64,000 bases of DNA, taken from assembly GCA_024500155.1 (NCBI GenBank), contig CM044857.1, positions 50,292,001 to 50,356,000 on the forward strand, read 5' to 3'. This document shows positions 24,516 to 37,392 of the stretch, piece by piece. The translations under genes and the position numbers were made by a program. The notes under the pieces were generated by a model that saw only the letters and a program-made list of their open reading frames with translations, had not been told where the DNA came from and made no database searches. The stretch is from Chenopodium formosanum (taxonomy: Eukaryota; Streptophyta; Magnoliopsida; Caryophyllales; Amaranthaceae). Positions within the stretch are counted from its first letter, which is position 1, and each line of letters opens with the position of its first letter.

Positions 24516-27500
24516 CTACAAGCTAAAGCAACAATCTTCATGCACCATAAGTCATTCATGAAGGTTTGCATTCGCTAAAATAATTTATAAAAAGGGGGAG
24601 AGGGGTTTGCTGGAGCTAAACAGAAGTTGTTCATTAGAAAATCAACAAACTTGGTTAATAGGGAAAGCAAGTTCAATCATTGATCAAGCCACACTGAAAA
24701 ATGTGTAAGTTGTTTATAACAAAAATTCAATATTATGCTGAGACCTAATCAAACACCCAATATGTTTATTAAACATTATCAAGTAACTTATGTAGAAAAG
24801 AGAAAATAGGAGAGAGGGAAATGAAAAAAATATATATATCGATCATGAATGTGAAGAATTTTTTTTATTCTGGATGAAAAGGGAGAACAAAATGTGAAAA
24901 TGATGCAGAGGAGATCAAAAGGAGAGAAAGGGAAGAATAACTCCTTTATATTTTCTTATTTTTGTGTACAGCGATAGTTGGCCTATGAATTCATAGCTAT
25001 TTCTCTAGAATTACATGAGGACATATCTATATACCTATACAGCTATACTAAAGCAGAGTTTTTTCGGAGGGAATTTTCTCTCCTAAACTTTATTCTTTTT
25101 TTTTTTAGATGTTTACAGAATTATTAATTTGCATAGGAACTTTATGATTTAATTATTTATGTTATGCACATTTTTCTAGGCACTTCTATATTTGAATTTC
25201 AATTGCCATTAATTTTAAAAACCGAGCATGGCTCAGGAGTTATCTAGTTTAGATTATACTGGAAGAGTAGTGCCAAGTGGTAACTAGACTTGTGTTTAGA
25301 ATAGAAATGCTGACAAAAATCATGCCAATCTGCAATCTCAATGTCTCATGACTAAATACATACCTGCATAATGAATCATCAACATCGGGCTGGTCCCATC
25401 TTTTGACTGTCGTCCCAAACCCCCAGACCTCCCTGCAGCAGTATCAAAGTCCACAGTGGTATGTTGCCAGGCTCTGATCGTCACTGGTAAAGTGATCTCT
25501 GCACCTGGTTTAAGTGGAAGGGCAGATTTCAAATTTTCATATGCAATTGAAACAACAGCATCTTGGTATTTCCCAGACAATGATATATGTGCTTGCTCAA
25601 CTGGAACTGTTCCTGCATTGGCCAGGCTTATACACACATCACGAATTTCACCTTCATATAGAATGACAGCGCCATCACCACCTACAACATGCGAGACAAG
25701 CAATGGCAGAGGTGAAACCACGGAAACATTTGGGACTGATACATTTCTCAAAGTTGGGGAGCCACTGCTGCGGAAAGGATCAGACAAAACAAGCCCTTGT
25801 GCTGCACCAAGCAGCAGGTTATCAACGTCTCTAAAAAGATGTTCAGTGATAACTCCAAAGCAGTGAACAATGCATCCTGGAACTGTTATGGGTCCCACAG
25901 ATGTAGGAATTCCAGATAATGCAATAACTTTTGATGAATTAGAGGAAAGAGTCACACTGATGGGGAAAGCATCAAAGTTTCCAGTAGGAACTGAGAGATA
26001 AATACTATCGACAACCAAATCAAAACCGCATGGGTTGGCCAATTCAACAAGCACCTGAACTGGTTCACCAACAACCCAAATCAGCTCTTGCTTACTGTTA
26101 ATATTAGTGTCCCCTTTGCTAAATGGAGTGTAAATAAAAGGTCCTGAAGGAGCAGCACCCGCCCACCAATCTTCTCTTCCAGAAGTGCGCTTCACAATAT
26201 CCATCTGAGATGGACTGATTGGAAAAGAATGTAATCTGCATCCAAACAAACACATCACATAAACCAAACTTATACCTGATATATATAGATAGGTAGCAAA
26301 AGTGCAAGCTGTCACTGCAAGGTTTAAATTTTAAGATGATCTAGTGCATTCAAAATAGCTTTTAGATTACTATCATTACATTGATTGATCCCATCAACTT
26401 TACACCGGATGTGGGAGTAATAGTTCTTCACCAACCTCCACCTTAAAGGTAGACAGCAGATTGAGAGCATCAAGATAAATGAGAACAAATCATCAACACG
26501 TCCAACTTAAGCTAAAACATGTAGCCTATTCCTACGTAAGATGCTAGATATGTGTAATAAAGGTTCTGCAACTGAAACATAGGGGCAGGCGATGTAAAAG
26601 TAAATGAACAATTTGTGGCAATTAGCATAGAGATAAACATATAGAAAGCATACAATGTAACAATAGCACAAAAAAGCTACAGAGTAACTTAAGTTGGCTT
26701 AACATTTAACAGTCCTCCAACAGCTAAAACATGAAGCAAATAAAGAATACTGAAAAAATAATCATAAAATTTTTTAAAAACATGATGGGTTTCTGAGATT
26801 GCCATGGTTGTAGTTACTATTTTTATAAAAGCAACTCAATATTTTACAAAAGAACAAGAAACTACATGAGATCACACAGATTGATTCAGAAAACATATAC
26901 TATTATACAATGAATATTGCTGTAACATATACTATTTCATAATATTGCTGTAACATCCATATTGGTGTCAAGGTTTATTTTCTTATTTTTAGAGTATGGC
27001 ACGATACTGAAATCACTTTGCAGATTAAGAACACATTTGGCACCACTTCTGCAGGTTGGGCTAACTATCAAGTTTCACAGGAATCTGAAGATGCCAATTC
27101 TGCCATGCATAAACAAAATGAAAAGGACAATATGGCCAGAATTTACCGAATGAAAGGCAAAGCAGGGTCAGCAGAGCGAGTCCCTGAAGGAAGCCTAGCT
27201 GCTGAGTTCGTTAAAGCAGTTGCAAGACCATCTTGACCAGCTGGTGTAATAAGAGGATAGTAACTTCTCAACAGTCGCGCAGCCGCACTCCATGCAGCAA
27301 GAGGATCACCAGCTCGCACAGCAGATTGAAGAATTTCTCTAAGCACAACCATCTGTAGAGTGCTCCACTGGGACTCGAATAGTGAAACTATAGAATTGAG
27401 ATTCATCTTTCCACCATCCACAGGACTTGATCCATTTTCCTATCATCAACAAAAGGTAGACAGTTGAAAGAAAGTGAAGGACAATTTTAACAGCTCAAGT

Positions 27501-30500
27501 CTTACAGAAAAAGAGAGGGGGGGGGGGGGGGGGGGGAAGGAAAAAAAGAGAGAGAGAGAGTTACAAGGCAGCAAACAAAAAAGTTATTTTCCTTAACAAA
27601 GTCACAAGAACAATACTAAACAAAGTTTTGCAGCTTCTAGCCTAAAGGTAAACTACATGGGCATTTAATAGAGACTCGTTGAATATACAAGATGCAATAT
27701 GTACGGGATATAATTTAGGAAGGGCTGAAGGGCTCCTCTGATGTCGTAATGAAACAAATTTGCCATCTAATTTATTGTAAGACTATAAAGTTATTCACCT
27801 TTACAGGATATTACAAGAATATCACTAAAATACAGAGTGCTGCTCCCAGCTCAATCAATTTGAATGAGAATTAGAGGTTTAAGTCCAATAGGCACATTAA
27901 AACAGAGATAATAAGTATACAATATGAGATTTTAAACAATATCAGAAATGTTATATTATTAGAAAAAAAAAATTTGAGCTTTAGATTCCACAAAGAACAA
28001 ACTGAAACAAAAGTCCTCACTAAGCACAGTAATAAGGCTACGTAGAAATGTCACTAAGCATGGTAAATTGCCTATTTGATCAAGGGTCTATAGAGTATAG
28101 ATCCCCTTTGCGACTGATAAGGCTACATAATTCTAAATTAACCCCCCCCCCATCCCCCCAAACATATCTTAGCGATGAGTCTCACTAAAGGCATAAACAA
28201 TGCTACAATATGCAAAGAATTCAATAGGTATGAGCAGTAATTGCACCTTATCGCATTGTAAGCTCATTTGACATTGTTCTCTAGGAACAATGGGTGCAGG
28301 AAACTAGGAATTCATTCAAACAGGAGAGAAATAAATATCACATAATTGGCAACATTTCCAAATGGGTAGAAGACAGAAATTGCCACATTTTCATAATGTA
28401 AAAAAATCTCCGAGAAAATACAGCCATTCAAAGAAAATTTCTTCTCCTCCATGCATACAGATTGTTCGAGTTACATGAGATGATTTTCATTAAAAAAAAT
28501 TCTGTCACGGGATGACACAGGACTCAATCAGATTATCAGACTAAAATATTGCATTCAAGCTAAAAGCAATCAGCCAATACCCTAAGAAGAACTGGAAAAT
28601 AAGCAGCAGCTGAAGTCAGCTTATTCCCTCATTAACTCTTCCAACATATATGAAGCCATGCTTACCTGCACTCCATAATTGTCTTCTTGTACTCCTTACC
28701 ATGAATGCACAAATACAGTACATTCTCTCACATTTGAGAGCAAGAAGACAACTTGGAAGTGTTGATCAACATTCTGATCATACAGAGGAAGGTGCTAATA
28801 ACATATATTATTCTTTGTTTTCAAAACAACAGCTTCAATACAAGATACTAGTTTAAGAACAAGCTTTGCAAAGATCAAACTTTAATATAAGCCATTAATT
28901 ACTCACAGGAAGCAAATCTCTGGCCCTAGATGCTTTGCTTTCAACACGATAAGCTTTTGTTGATATAGCCAACACTTGCAAGGCACTTATAGCGGCAAAT
29001 CTATTATCCTGTTGCAGATACAGCTGTGCTACCAGCCTTGAGAAGAAGGCGGCTTTTCTCTCATACCCAAGCCTTGCATAAAGTCGAGCTATCTCAACAT
29101 ATAGTACTAATCGATCAGTGGCATCAATCAATGATTTTGCGCCATCTGCTGCATTTGTCAGTAGTTCTACTACATCTTTAGATTGTTCCCTTCTGACAAA
29201 ATGAAATAATTTGCAAGGACCAAGATTAAAAAATTGTGAGGGAAGGAGCAGAATACAACTTCCAATCTTAGACTGTAAAATCCAAACCATCACCAGGTAA
29301 GGAAAAGCAAGTATAAAAAGATCTACCAGTTGTGTAGAATAGAAAATATAAAAACCAACAGCTTCAACCATTTCAGGTACAGCCCTTAATGGCTCAAAAT
29401 ATATTACGGAGTGGAACTTAATTTCTATACTACCAGCATTACAAGGCCAAGATGTAGTGGGTAACCATCCATCGCAACTATACTAAAAACATATAATGAT
29501 ACATACTCTATAACAACAGAATCAATATTTAGAGCAGAGTAATTGAAATTAACTTTAAGATATAAACAATTGTATCTGTCTAAACTGAAGGTAGCATTCC
29601 AACTACTGAGATAAAGTTTGTTTAACATAGTCATCAAAAGGAATAAACAACATCACTTCTAGATTCCATTATGCAACAACATAAATAACAGAGAATATTT
29701 ACTCACTAATCTGATTTTTCAACCTCAGACCATTCGGAATTTTCACAAACAAATTATATCAAGAAGGTAAGCAAGATGATTAGGAAAAAATATGCCATAA
29801 AGGAATCACCTGCAAAGGAATCGGGCCAGCCTCAAAGTAGCCTCAAGTTCAAAGCTCACAGGTGAAACTCTGCAAGAGAGTAACAAGACTGTATGGTCAG
29901 GCTAACACATCAAAGGGGTTTTTTAATTTTCAAAGATTATATCATTATACATCAAAAGCTGAAATGTGCGAGAATAGAGTGCAAACAATTTCTTTGCAAC
30001 TATGAACTCTAATAAATATTATGAACCCTGTGGGGATTTTGCCATCAATCCATTCTTGTGAGCTCAAATTCCATTGGAATGAACATTCCATCTATTCTCC
30101 TTATAACCAAAACCATTAAAAAAATTTAAAAAAAGAAAGTTGAATTATCAACTTTCCCCAACCTCAGTCTTAGACTCTTAGCTTTATAAAAAGTGCCAGA
30201 GAGAGAGAGGGGGGGGGGGGGGGGGGGGGCACTGAACTTCAGGCCTAATTGCTTCTTTGAAAAACAGGGTGTAGCAACTTACAAGGCTACAATAGGTGCA
30301 GGGATGTGCACGCCTTCCAAAAACCCTTTGTGCTTTGCGACACAGCCTTTGTAAACTAAGCCCTTTGCTTAAGAAAGTTAATACTTTGTTCCATAACATG
30401 CTAGCATATGTTCTCTTCATCTAGAATAAATTGTTTGGAGGTCTGGTTTTCTATGTTTTGGATTTTAATGGTTTGGTATGATCATGTCTTGTTCGACAGA

Positions 30501-31391
30501 AGTTTGACCATATTTTTACGCTAATATATAAGGAAATGCATCATCAAGTAAGATCTTGTTAGATTCATTTCAATGTATATAGTCTAAACATTCAAATATT
30601 TTTGGTCTTATCTAATCTAGTATGTTGATTAGATCATAGAATAAGTAATAAGTTTGGATCATATTCAATCAGAAAAAAGACATTCATATTAGATCATAGA
30701 TCACAAAAAGACCAATTTTGATCATACCAAATAAGCAACATTCAAGTGAACTGAGGCTATGTTCTCTTCACCTTAAATAAAGGTATGAATTCTGTCAGCT
30801 GAAATATACGTTCAAGTCTGATTAGATCTCCAGTTTTGACTAGATTTTGATTAATTAAAATGATATTTGTCCAAAACTCCCAATAGCCTCCCATGTTCAC
30901 ATCCAAAATCTATTCCAAAGTGGACAAATTTATAAATGACTTAAAGATAAAGATAGGATCATTCGCTAGAAATAAACCAAAGTGAGGATCAAAAAACTGC
31001 CCTCATCGGTCCACATATTACATAAAACGCACTTTTTAGTACCTGCGCTCACATCAAAAATCTTTAGAAAATCTCTGTCAATGAACTTTAATATAAATTT
31101 AATTGTTGTTTCCCCAAAAGTATCAACATCCCTTTCCCTTTTTTTCCAAGTTCAACCCATTTTAATTGCTTCTTTGCTAGGGGAAAATATAGGAGCAATT
31201 GGAGAAATGGCTATAAATAATAAACATAATTTCACACACATATTTGATTTTTACCAGCAAAAACAATGACAAGGTGATGCTCTGTATGCAAACTAAGTGT
31301 TAAGGGTGATTTCATATAATATGATTGATTTCTACCAAAAATGATGAGCATCTGATTAGAAGCCCACTTCACAGTGATTAATTCTCCCTCT

Positions 31392-31424
<33 letters not shown>

Positions 31425-34400
31425 TTCCAACTATTCTTGTAGATAACAATCATAACATAAAGACAAAGCAAGTATAGAGTAGATTGTACCTCTGTGAATT
31501 GTCCTGTATAAATGACTTCCTATAGTGTACAATGACACTATTATACCGGTACTTCACCTCGTCCTCCAAAACTGGATCCCTCTGGCCTATACGATCCATC
31601 TATTCACACACACACACAAACAAACAAACAAAAAAAGTGAACAATCAAAAGCTGGATCACAGAAAAAATAAGACGGCCAACAGTAAGTAAAGATTATACC
31701 AGCTTAGATTTATACAAACTAAATGATAACCCTTGTCGCAGACGTCACCAATATATGAAGGGCTATAATCCCTTTCTTCAAACAGAAAGGGAAGAGACTA
31801 CGCACAGAAATTAACTAGGAGAAAAAAAAAATACTCCCTAGAGCGAAATGAAGATTCACAATACAAACTACAGACTGATAAAGTGATAATACATCTACTT
31901 GATGAAAAACATACAATTTAAGTGATTTCAAGTCAGTTCCATTCTCATTAGAACAGACTATGGAGTTAGTAATCACTTGCATTCCACGGAAGCCTGATTG
32001 CAATAAAGTTCTCTACTATATAAGGGATAAAAGACACATATCTTGAAACATACTTTTGCTAAACAGATATACTCAGAATAGACTAAAAATAATGCCGCGC
32101 ATAATATAATATAATTGACATATAATGAGACAGCTAGTGGGCCCAAAGATTACCATTAATGCACAAACACTGCCCTCAAGCGCCCCAGCATACCAGAAAA
32201 AGTCCCCTGTCAATCTGGCAAGTTCTAAAGCAGTATTGTAGTGGGCATTGGCATCAACAGGTGAACCGGCTAAAAGACAGTAATCTCCTATGGTTTTCTG
32301 TGCACGGCCAAGTCTCCGCTTTTTTGCCTTGATCACCTGCTTCCAACACACAAGTCAGATACAATCACTGGGAAGGGGCAACCAGGCTACAGAGCAAGAA
32401 AATTTAAAATCTAAATCCATGTAAACACCTAAACCATAAACCTCCTCTGAGCTGAGACTGGCTTGTGAATCCAGAGGTGTCTTGACAATTGTCCCAGCAG
32501 ATTCTGCTTTGAGGACCCATTTCTCGAATTCCATCAACAATGAAGCAGCGATATCCTGCATCATTGTGTGCATATGCATCTCCAGAGTCTGTCTATCGGC
32601 AGGAGGAAACAAGTTCAAATTGTCCTGTCTTCTATTGCCATCTTTAAGCTGCAAGAGAAGATATAGGCCCCATTAAACCAAGCATCTACAAGTAAAGAGG
32701 ATGAAAAGAAAGGATCAAGGAAGCAGGACACATGGAATTTAATAGGACAACTGGACAGCTAGTTCCACACTTTAAATTTGTAGCAAGACCAGTTGATAAT
32801 TGTGTGGCCCCTCATAGCTTTTGTCTCCATAAAAGATACTCAGAAAATTTCACTGTAACACAGTAACACCTTTAAAATGTACAGAGCTACTAAATGTATT
32901 TATGCCCCCGAATCAAAGATTCAAATCTGGTACTTTTTGGAGTTCAGGGAAACACTGAGTCACTTGTATAACAAATACAACTTCAAGGCACAAGCAGACT
33001 CTACACTACAATGTCCATGTAATCCAGAAAGCTTAAATATTGAACAATCAAATGCAGGTGAATCAAACATAAGTACATGGCAAATAAAACTGAACCTATG
33101 AAAATGATAACATTCTGGATTCCACCTCTACATGAACATATATAAAAACCAAAATTCAATCTTATGAGAAATTCAAGATCACTGTTATCTAAATGCAAGG
33201 CTCAAACTCTGTCCTCCGTAACATAATATACAAACAACCAAATGTTGTCCATTTCCACAAAATCAAAAGAGACCAAAGTAGACAATATTACAACTATTTT
33301 AGACAATGTTTCAGCTTATAATCATTGAATCAATATCCCTATTCCTATTAAAGATTAACTAATAGTAGGTAAATCAACTGCCTTTAGAGTTTAGAATCAA
33401 GGTCTAACAAGAATTGCCTCTTTGCTTTGACAAAATTGCTTAAAGAGACCAACGCAATCCCTCATGTGTAACTAACTAACAATGAAACCCCCACCATGGC
33501 ACCATCCTATTACCCTAGGCTAAAGCCCCTTCACACGCATCTTGATGGTGGTATAGTTAAATTTTGAGCCAAGTGAGTGATGAAAATATTAGATATTCAT
33601 ATTCAAAGTCAAACTCCCTGCATCTCAAAATGGCTGCCATTCTGACCAAAATTATTTGCCTCCCACTATCCTTGTCACGGTACAATTTCACTGGTTACTC
33701 AAAATCCTCTATGTAATATTCATGTAAATTTTAAAATTCCAATGTAATAATCAACAAATTTTTATATGTATGTGTAAACCTCAATATGACTTAATTTGGG
33801 ATGGAGTAAAAGAACAATTAAGACTAACAGCCTTGCATTCATCTATTATGAGTCATTGTGCCCCAAGTTAATCTTATCAAACATCATCACAATTCTATCA
33901 GCAACCTAAGAATCATATTTTAAAACATCAGCAATCAGGATAGGCCAATGCCACTCCATTGAATTATCCTGGATATGCCAAATTGCCAATATTTTGTTGT
34001 GGCAAAGGGCACATTTCCACCTCTCACCTCAAACCCCCCCCCCCAGTTCATCTTTAACATTTCCTACAGTATTGTAGACTAAAAAAAAACAATAGGAATG
34101 CGTGGATCAATAATTCTCACACATATCAAACCCTGCCTTGTACACAAGATCATGGATAAACTTGCAAGAGATTTGGAACACTGAATAACAAATAACAGTC
34201 CAAGTCCATTTGTAATACTGATAATCAATACTAAAAGCACAAGGATTCTTGAAACAGACCGAGCAACGTTACAGACTTGTAGCACAATAACTCATAGTCT
34301 CAGCCCTGTTAAGAGTACTATGGCTTAGAATTGCTTAAAACACAAAATCCTGGTTTACGGAAAAAGAAGTCCAATTTGAACCCAATTCATACCTATGATC

Positions 34401-35286
34401 CAGCTTAACAAACTGCACATAATCTAGAAAGCAGATATATTGATCAAATAACACATAAACCCAGGTGAACATATAAGGCAACTATATGAAATGATGCATT
34501 TCATTAAACATAAGATCTGCCAACATGGACACAAAATCTAACTTACCATAAAATCAACAACTAAATGGGAAATTACATTAACAATAATAGTAATATTACC
34601 TGGTCCTATCCATAATAGGACATTCCATTAAAAATGTTCATATCCAAGTCCAAAGTAACCATAAAATCAACAATTTCCCAAATGCAGTTATCACATAATA
34701 ATTACAGGTATACCACATTATCAACTCCTCATCCCACAACAATATGACATTTCTATCCAAATCACCCACAAAATACTCGAGACCTCGGATCAAATCCCGT
34801 TTACATCACTACCTTTGCAGGACTCTACATGATAATTACATAAGAATCACATTGAAAGTAAAATAGATCAAATACCTGCTCATCACTTGGGCAAAACCCA
34901 AAGCACTTCTGAGACAAAGAAGAGTTATACCCCTTACAAACAATGTTAAACTGATCATTGACAGAATCAAGATCAGGGGAAGAAGGGCAATGAAAGATCC
35001 CAATTACAGAAAGAATTTTACGATTGGATTGAAAATCCTCCCAAGGGCTAGGAGGTGACCCACCAAGAATGAACTTAAAACGAAGACACCCAGAATCCCA
35101 AGGTTGATGGGTAAAGGGGGATTTCTGGTGTTCAGTGTAGAATGAACTGATTGATGAAAGATCGATTTTTGAGTGAAGGGTTAACAGAGAAGCGTATTCT
35201 CTGAAAAGGGATGGTGAGATTTGGCCGATTGGAAGCACTGCTATTCGGATCGTGCACATTGATTCAATGCTTACATCTGGTTCCAT
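22669..35286 (-). CDS. TRS120: TRS120, TRAPPII-specific subunit (TRAPPC9 homologue)
   Basis: Subunit of the TRAPPII complex, which acts at the trans-Golgi network on Rab GTPases and is needed in plants for cell-plate assembly and polar traffic. Exons on the minus strand: 35286-34876, 32648-32442, 32336-32154, 31599-31490, 29869-29810, 29192-28907, 27439-27147, 26235-25364, 24151-23237, 22889-22669. They total 3558 bp, 1185 aa plus stop, matching the roughly 1.19-kDa-residue length of Arabidopsis TRS120 (1186 aa) with all phases consistent. Recognisable blocks: N-terminal MEPDVSIE, SSFYTEHQKSPFTHQPWDSG, GGSPPSPWEDFQSNRKIL, MQDIAASLLMEFEKWVLKAE, KAKKRRLGRAQKTIGDY, a TPR-like helical middle (VELLTNAADGAKSLID..), EDWWAGAAPSGPFIYTPFSK, and C-terminal Ig-like repeats ending EPIFCRGPPVHINVCGAA. 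All splice sites read GT-AG. Introns hold a mini Helitron and several long homopolymers. It is divergent from ALF4. Confidence 0.97.
24242..24256. repeat. Poly-G tract (15) in TRS120 intron 8
   Basis: Fifteen G on the plus strand, poly-C in the transcript. The same intron has a 28-base A run at 24486-24513 (poly-T in the transcript). Confidence 0.9.
25026..25248 (+). mobile_element. Mini Helitron (223 bp) in TRS120 intron 8
   Basis: The 5' end is TCTATATACCTATACAGC after an A (25025). The 3' end has an imperfect hairpin CCGAGC-ATG-GCTCAGG at 25222-25237, then seven bases, then CTAGT at 25244-25248 followed by T. A|TC...hairpin...CTAGT|T is the Helitron signature: insertion between A and T with no target duplication. 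There is no coding capacity. It is antisense to TRS120 and wholly intronic. Confidence 0.75.
27517..27536. repeat. Poly-G tract (20) followed by GA repeat, TRS120 intron 6
   Basis: Twenty G on the plus strand, preceded by GAGA and followed by A-rich sequence and (GA)n at 27547-27560. On the sense strand this reads (TC)n then poly-C. Confidence 0.9.
30209..30229. repeat. Poly-G tract (21), TRS120 intron 4
   Basis: Twenty-one G after a short (GA)n; poly-C in the transcript. The same intron carries 30 A at 31393-31422 (poly-T in the transcript). Confidence 0.9.
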
Positions 35287-36164
35287 TTTTGGGGGAGTGT
35301 GAAGGTGGAAGATTGAGATTGTAGGAGAGAGGATTTTAAGTGTTTGAAGGTGGATCGGAGATGGTTTTGTGTCTTTGGTATGTTTTCTGCAAAATGAATG
35401 AGGTCGAATTGTTGGGAAGGAAGGGCTTCAGGGAATAGTAAAATGCAATACTCGTAATAAAAAAGGATCTTGCTGAAAAACGTCTCCATACGTAGATAAG
35501 TAATTAATATACGGAAAATGAAGTTTTATTTTAAATAATATTAGTTCGAAATGTATGACAAAATTATATGTCGATCAGTATAAATTGCTAATTTGATTAT
35601 AATATTTTCACATTTAGTTTTTTTATTATCTAACGTCTCGCAACGTTCGTCAGCTTTTACCTAATAAAAATACACAATTGGTGACAGTAACACCCGATTT
35701 AACGAGTAAAATTAGAGGTGTCAATTCCGTCAAGCAATAAGATAAGCAATTTGTTAAAGTTATTAAGAAGAATTGTGTTCATAAGTTAACATATATAATG
35801 ATTAAGAAAACATGTTCCACATGTTAATAGTATAATCATAAGATAACAAAATAAGAATTTTTAAAAAATACAAAGTAACAAATAAAAAGGAAAAAAAATT
35901 GAAATGTAAGGTAATATAAGGATGAAAAGTACTCCATATAAGTAAAGATGAAGGAAGACAAAGGGGTTTTAAAAAACCAATTTATAAGAGTAAACTAAAA
36001 GCACACATTTATAATGGTAGCCGGTGAAATACAAAGTCAACCCAAATAACATTATTAATATTTTTTTTATAACACTGTATTAAAGTACTTGCTCACAAAC
36101 CCCGATTAAAAATGAAAAAAATAAAATTGACAATTAGCATTTACTAACATACATATTGATCAAG

Positions 36165-36215
36165 TTTTCAAAGTTTGACCCAAAAATTGGCAACGAGGCA
36201 AAAATAAAGGGAGTT
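36165..36215. mobile_element. Truncated second copy of a Stowaway 3' end
   Basis: TTTCAAAGTTTGACCCAAAA followed by TTGGCAACGAGGCAAAAATA resembles the right end of the MITE at 36261-36517 (CAAAATTTGACCC..TTAGCAATGGTGCAAAAATA). No matching left end was found, so it is a fragment of the same family. Confidence 0.5.
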
Positions 36216-36260
36216 GATTCAACTCGACCCAGACATTCAGAATTTCACAACTTTGTCTTA

Positions 36261-36517
36261 TTCTCCCCTGTCCCTTTATTTTTACCCCATTTGACTTTGT
36301 GCACCCTCTAATACACTTGTTAAAACGTTTATATCTCTATTTTCATACGCGTAAAAATTATAAAAAGTTGATATTAATTAAATTTACAATAAGACTAACC
36401 AAACAAGATCCAACTTGACTATATTTTCTTTTGTAGAGCAACACGAATTTACGGTCACATTTTTCAAAATTTGACCCATATTTTAGCAATGGTGCAAAAA
36501 TATGGGAATGGAGAGAG
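36261..36517. mobile_element. Stowaway-type MITE (about 257 bp)
   Basis: The left end TTCTCCCCTGTCCCTTTATT and the right end GGGAATGGAGAGAG are imperfect inverted repeats, with TA outside both (36259-36260 and 36518-36519). Its interior shares AAAAATTATAAAAAGTTGAT and ACAAGATCCAACTTGACTAT with the MITE at 15309-15565. It is noncoding. Confidence 0.7.
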
Positions 36518-36533
36518 TAATATGTTAGTGTTA

Positions 36534-37265
36534 GGGTCTGTTCTCATTGACTGAACTCATCTGAACTGAACTGAACTTATTAATTAGTGATTTTTAACTA
36601 CGGATTAGTGATCTTTGATTATTTATTATTATACATATGTGTATATACAAATATACATATTAAAATATTCAAGAAAAATATACTATATAATTAAAATATT
36701 TTCTTTTCGAAAAGGACGAAGAACTAACCGATTATGAAAATGTGTATCAAAAAAATATAACCATTTGAACAATGAATTGTATCAATATTGTTATTATTAC
36801 TTCCTCCGTGTTTTTTTAAGTGACACACTTTGACGAACACGTAGTTTTAGGAGATTTTATTGACTTAATAAAATAAGATGTTAGTGGGGTAGGTTGGAGG
36901 AGTGAGAAATGATAAAGTAAAAGAATGTGAGAGGAAGTGGGGACCAGGAGTGAGAAATGATAAAGTAAGAGATAATGGGGTGAAGATATATTATTAAAAT
37001 GTAAGGAATTTCCAAAAGAGGAAGTGTGTCACTTAAAAAAAAACGCCCGTTTAAGGAAAGTGTGTCACTTAAAAAAACACGGAGGGAGTATTATTATTAT
37101 TAAATGTTATTATTATTAATTATTATTATTATTGTCGTTGTTATAATAAGAGATTAAAAGAATGAAATTTGGTTTTATATCATTAGATATAATCTAAACT
37201 GAACTGAATTAAACTTATTAAATATGAAATGAACTGAACTGAAAATAAACTTATGAAAACAGCCC
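36534..37265. mobile_element. TIR element with (CTGAA)n-type ends, hosting a nested MITE
   Basis: The left end GGGTCTGTTCTCATTGACTG continues with repeated CTGAACTGAACTGAACTTAT. The right end AACTGAACTGAAAATAAACT..GAAAACAGCCC is its imperfect inverted copy (GGGCTGTTTTC in reverse). Its 732 bp include a complete Stowaway at 36800-37088. I see no clean target duplication and no coding capacity; superfamily unassigned (hAT- or Mutator-like MITE). Confidence 0.55.
36800..37088. mobile_element. Stowaway-type MITE nested in the TIR element
   Basis: Left terminus CTTCCTCCGTGTTTTTTTAA and right terminus CACTTAAAAAAACACGGAGG..GAG are near-perfect inverted repeats over about 30 bases; TA flanks both sides (36798-36799, 37089-37090). 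Just inside the right end, GTGTGTCACTTAAAAAAA is repeated once more (from 37024), so the terminus is partly duplicated. It is noncoding. Confidence 0.85.
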
Positions 37266-37306
37266 TTGGTCTGTTACCCAAAAAAAAAAGGGTCTATGTC
37301 ATCTTC

Positions 37307-37314
37307 CCGCGAAT
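37307..37314. promoter_or_regulatory. E2F-like site near the ALF4 start
   Basis: CCGCGAAT; its reverse complement ATTCGCGG fits the E2F consensus WTTSSCSS. It lies about 80 bases upstream of the ATG, in the short strip not occupied by transposons. Weak evidence by itself, since an 8-mer consensus occurs by chance. Confidence 0.25.
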
Positions 37315-37392
37315 TCACTAGAAACTTTACTCCAAACTCCCAACATTGAGCAGCAATAGAATCGCGCTGAAACTCAGCACAAAGCTTCAACA

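Larger units (their letters stand above)
35287..37392. promoter_or_regulatory. Divergent TRS120/ALF4 intergenic region, transposon-filled
   Basis: The two start codons are 2.1 kb apart and point away from each other. The TRS120-proximal 800 bases show no recognised element. From 36165 to 37265 the DNA is almost entirely transposon sequence (a truncated Stowaway, a full Stowaway, and a TIR element with another Stowaway nested in it), leaving only about 127 bases between the last element and the ALF4 start. Confidence 0.7.
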
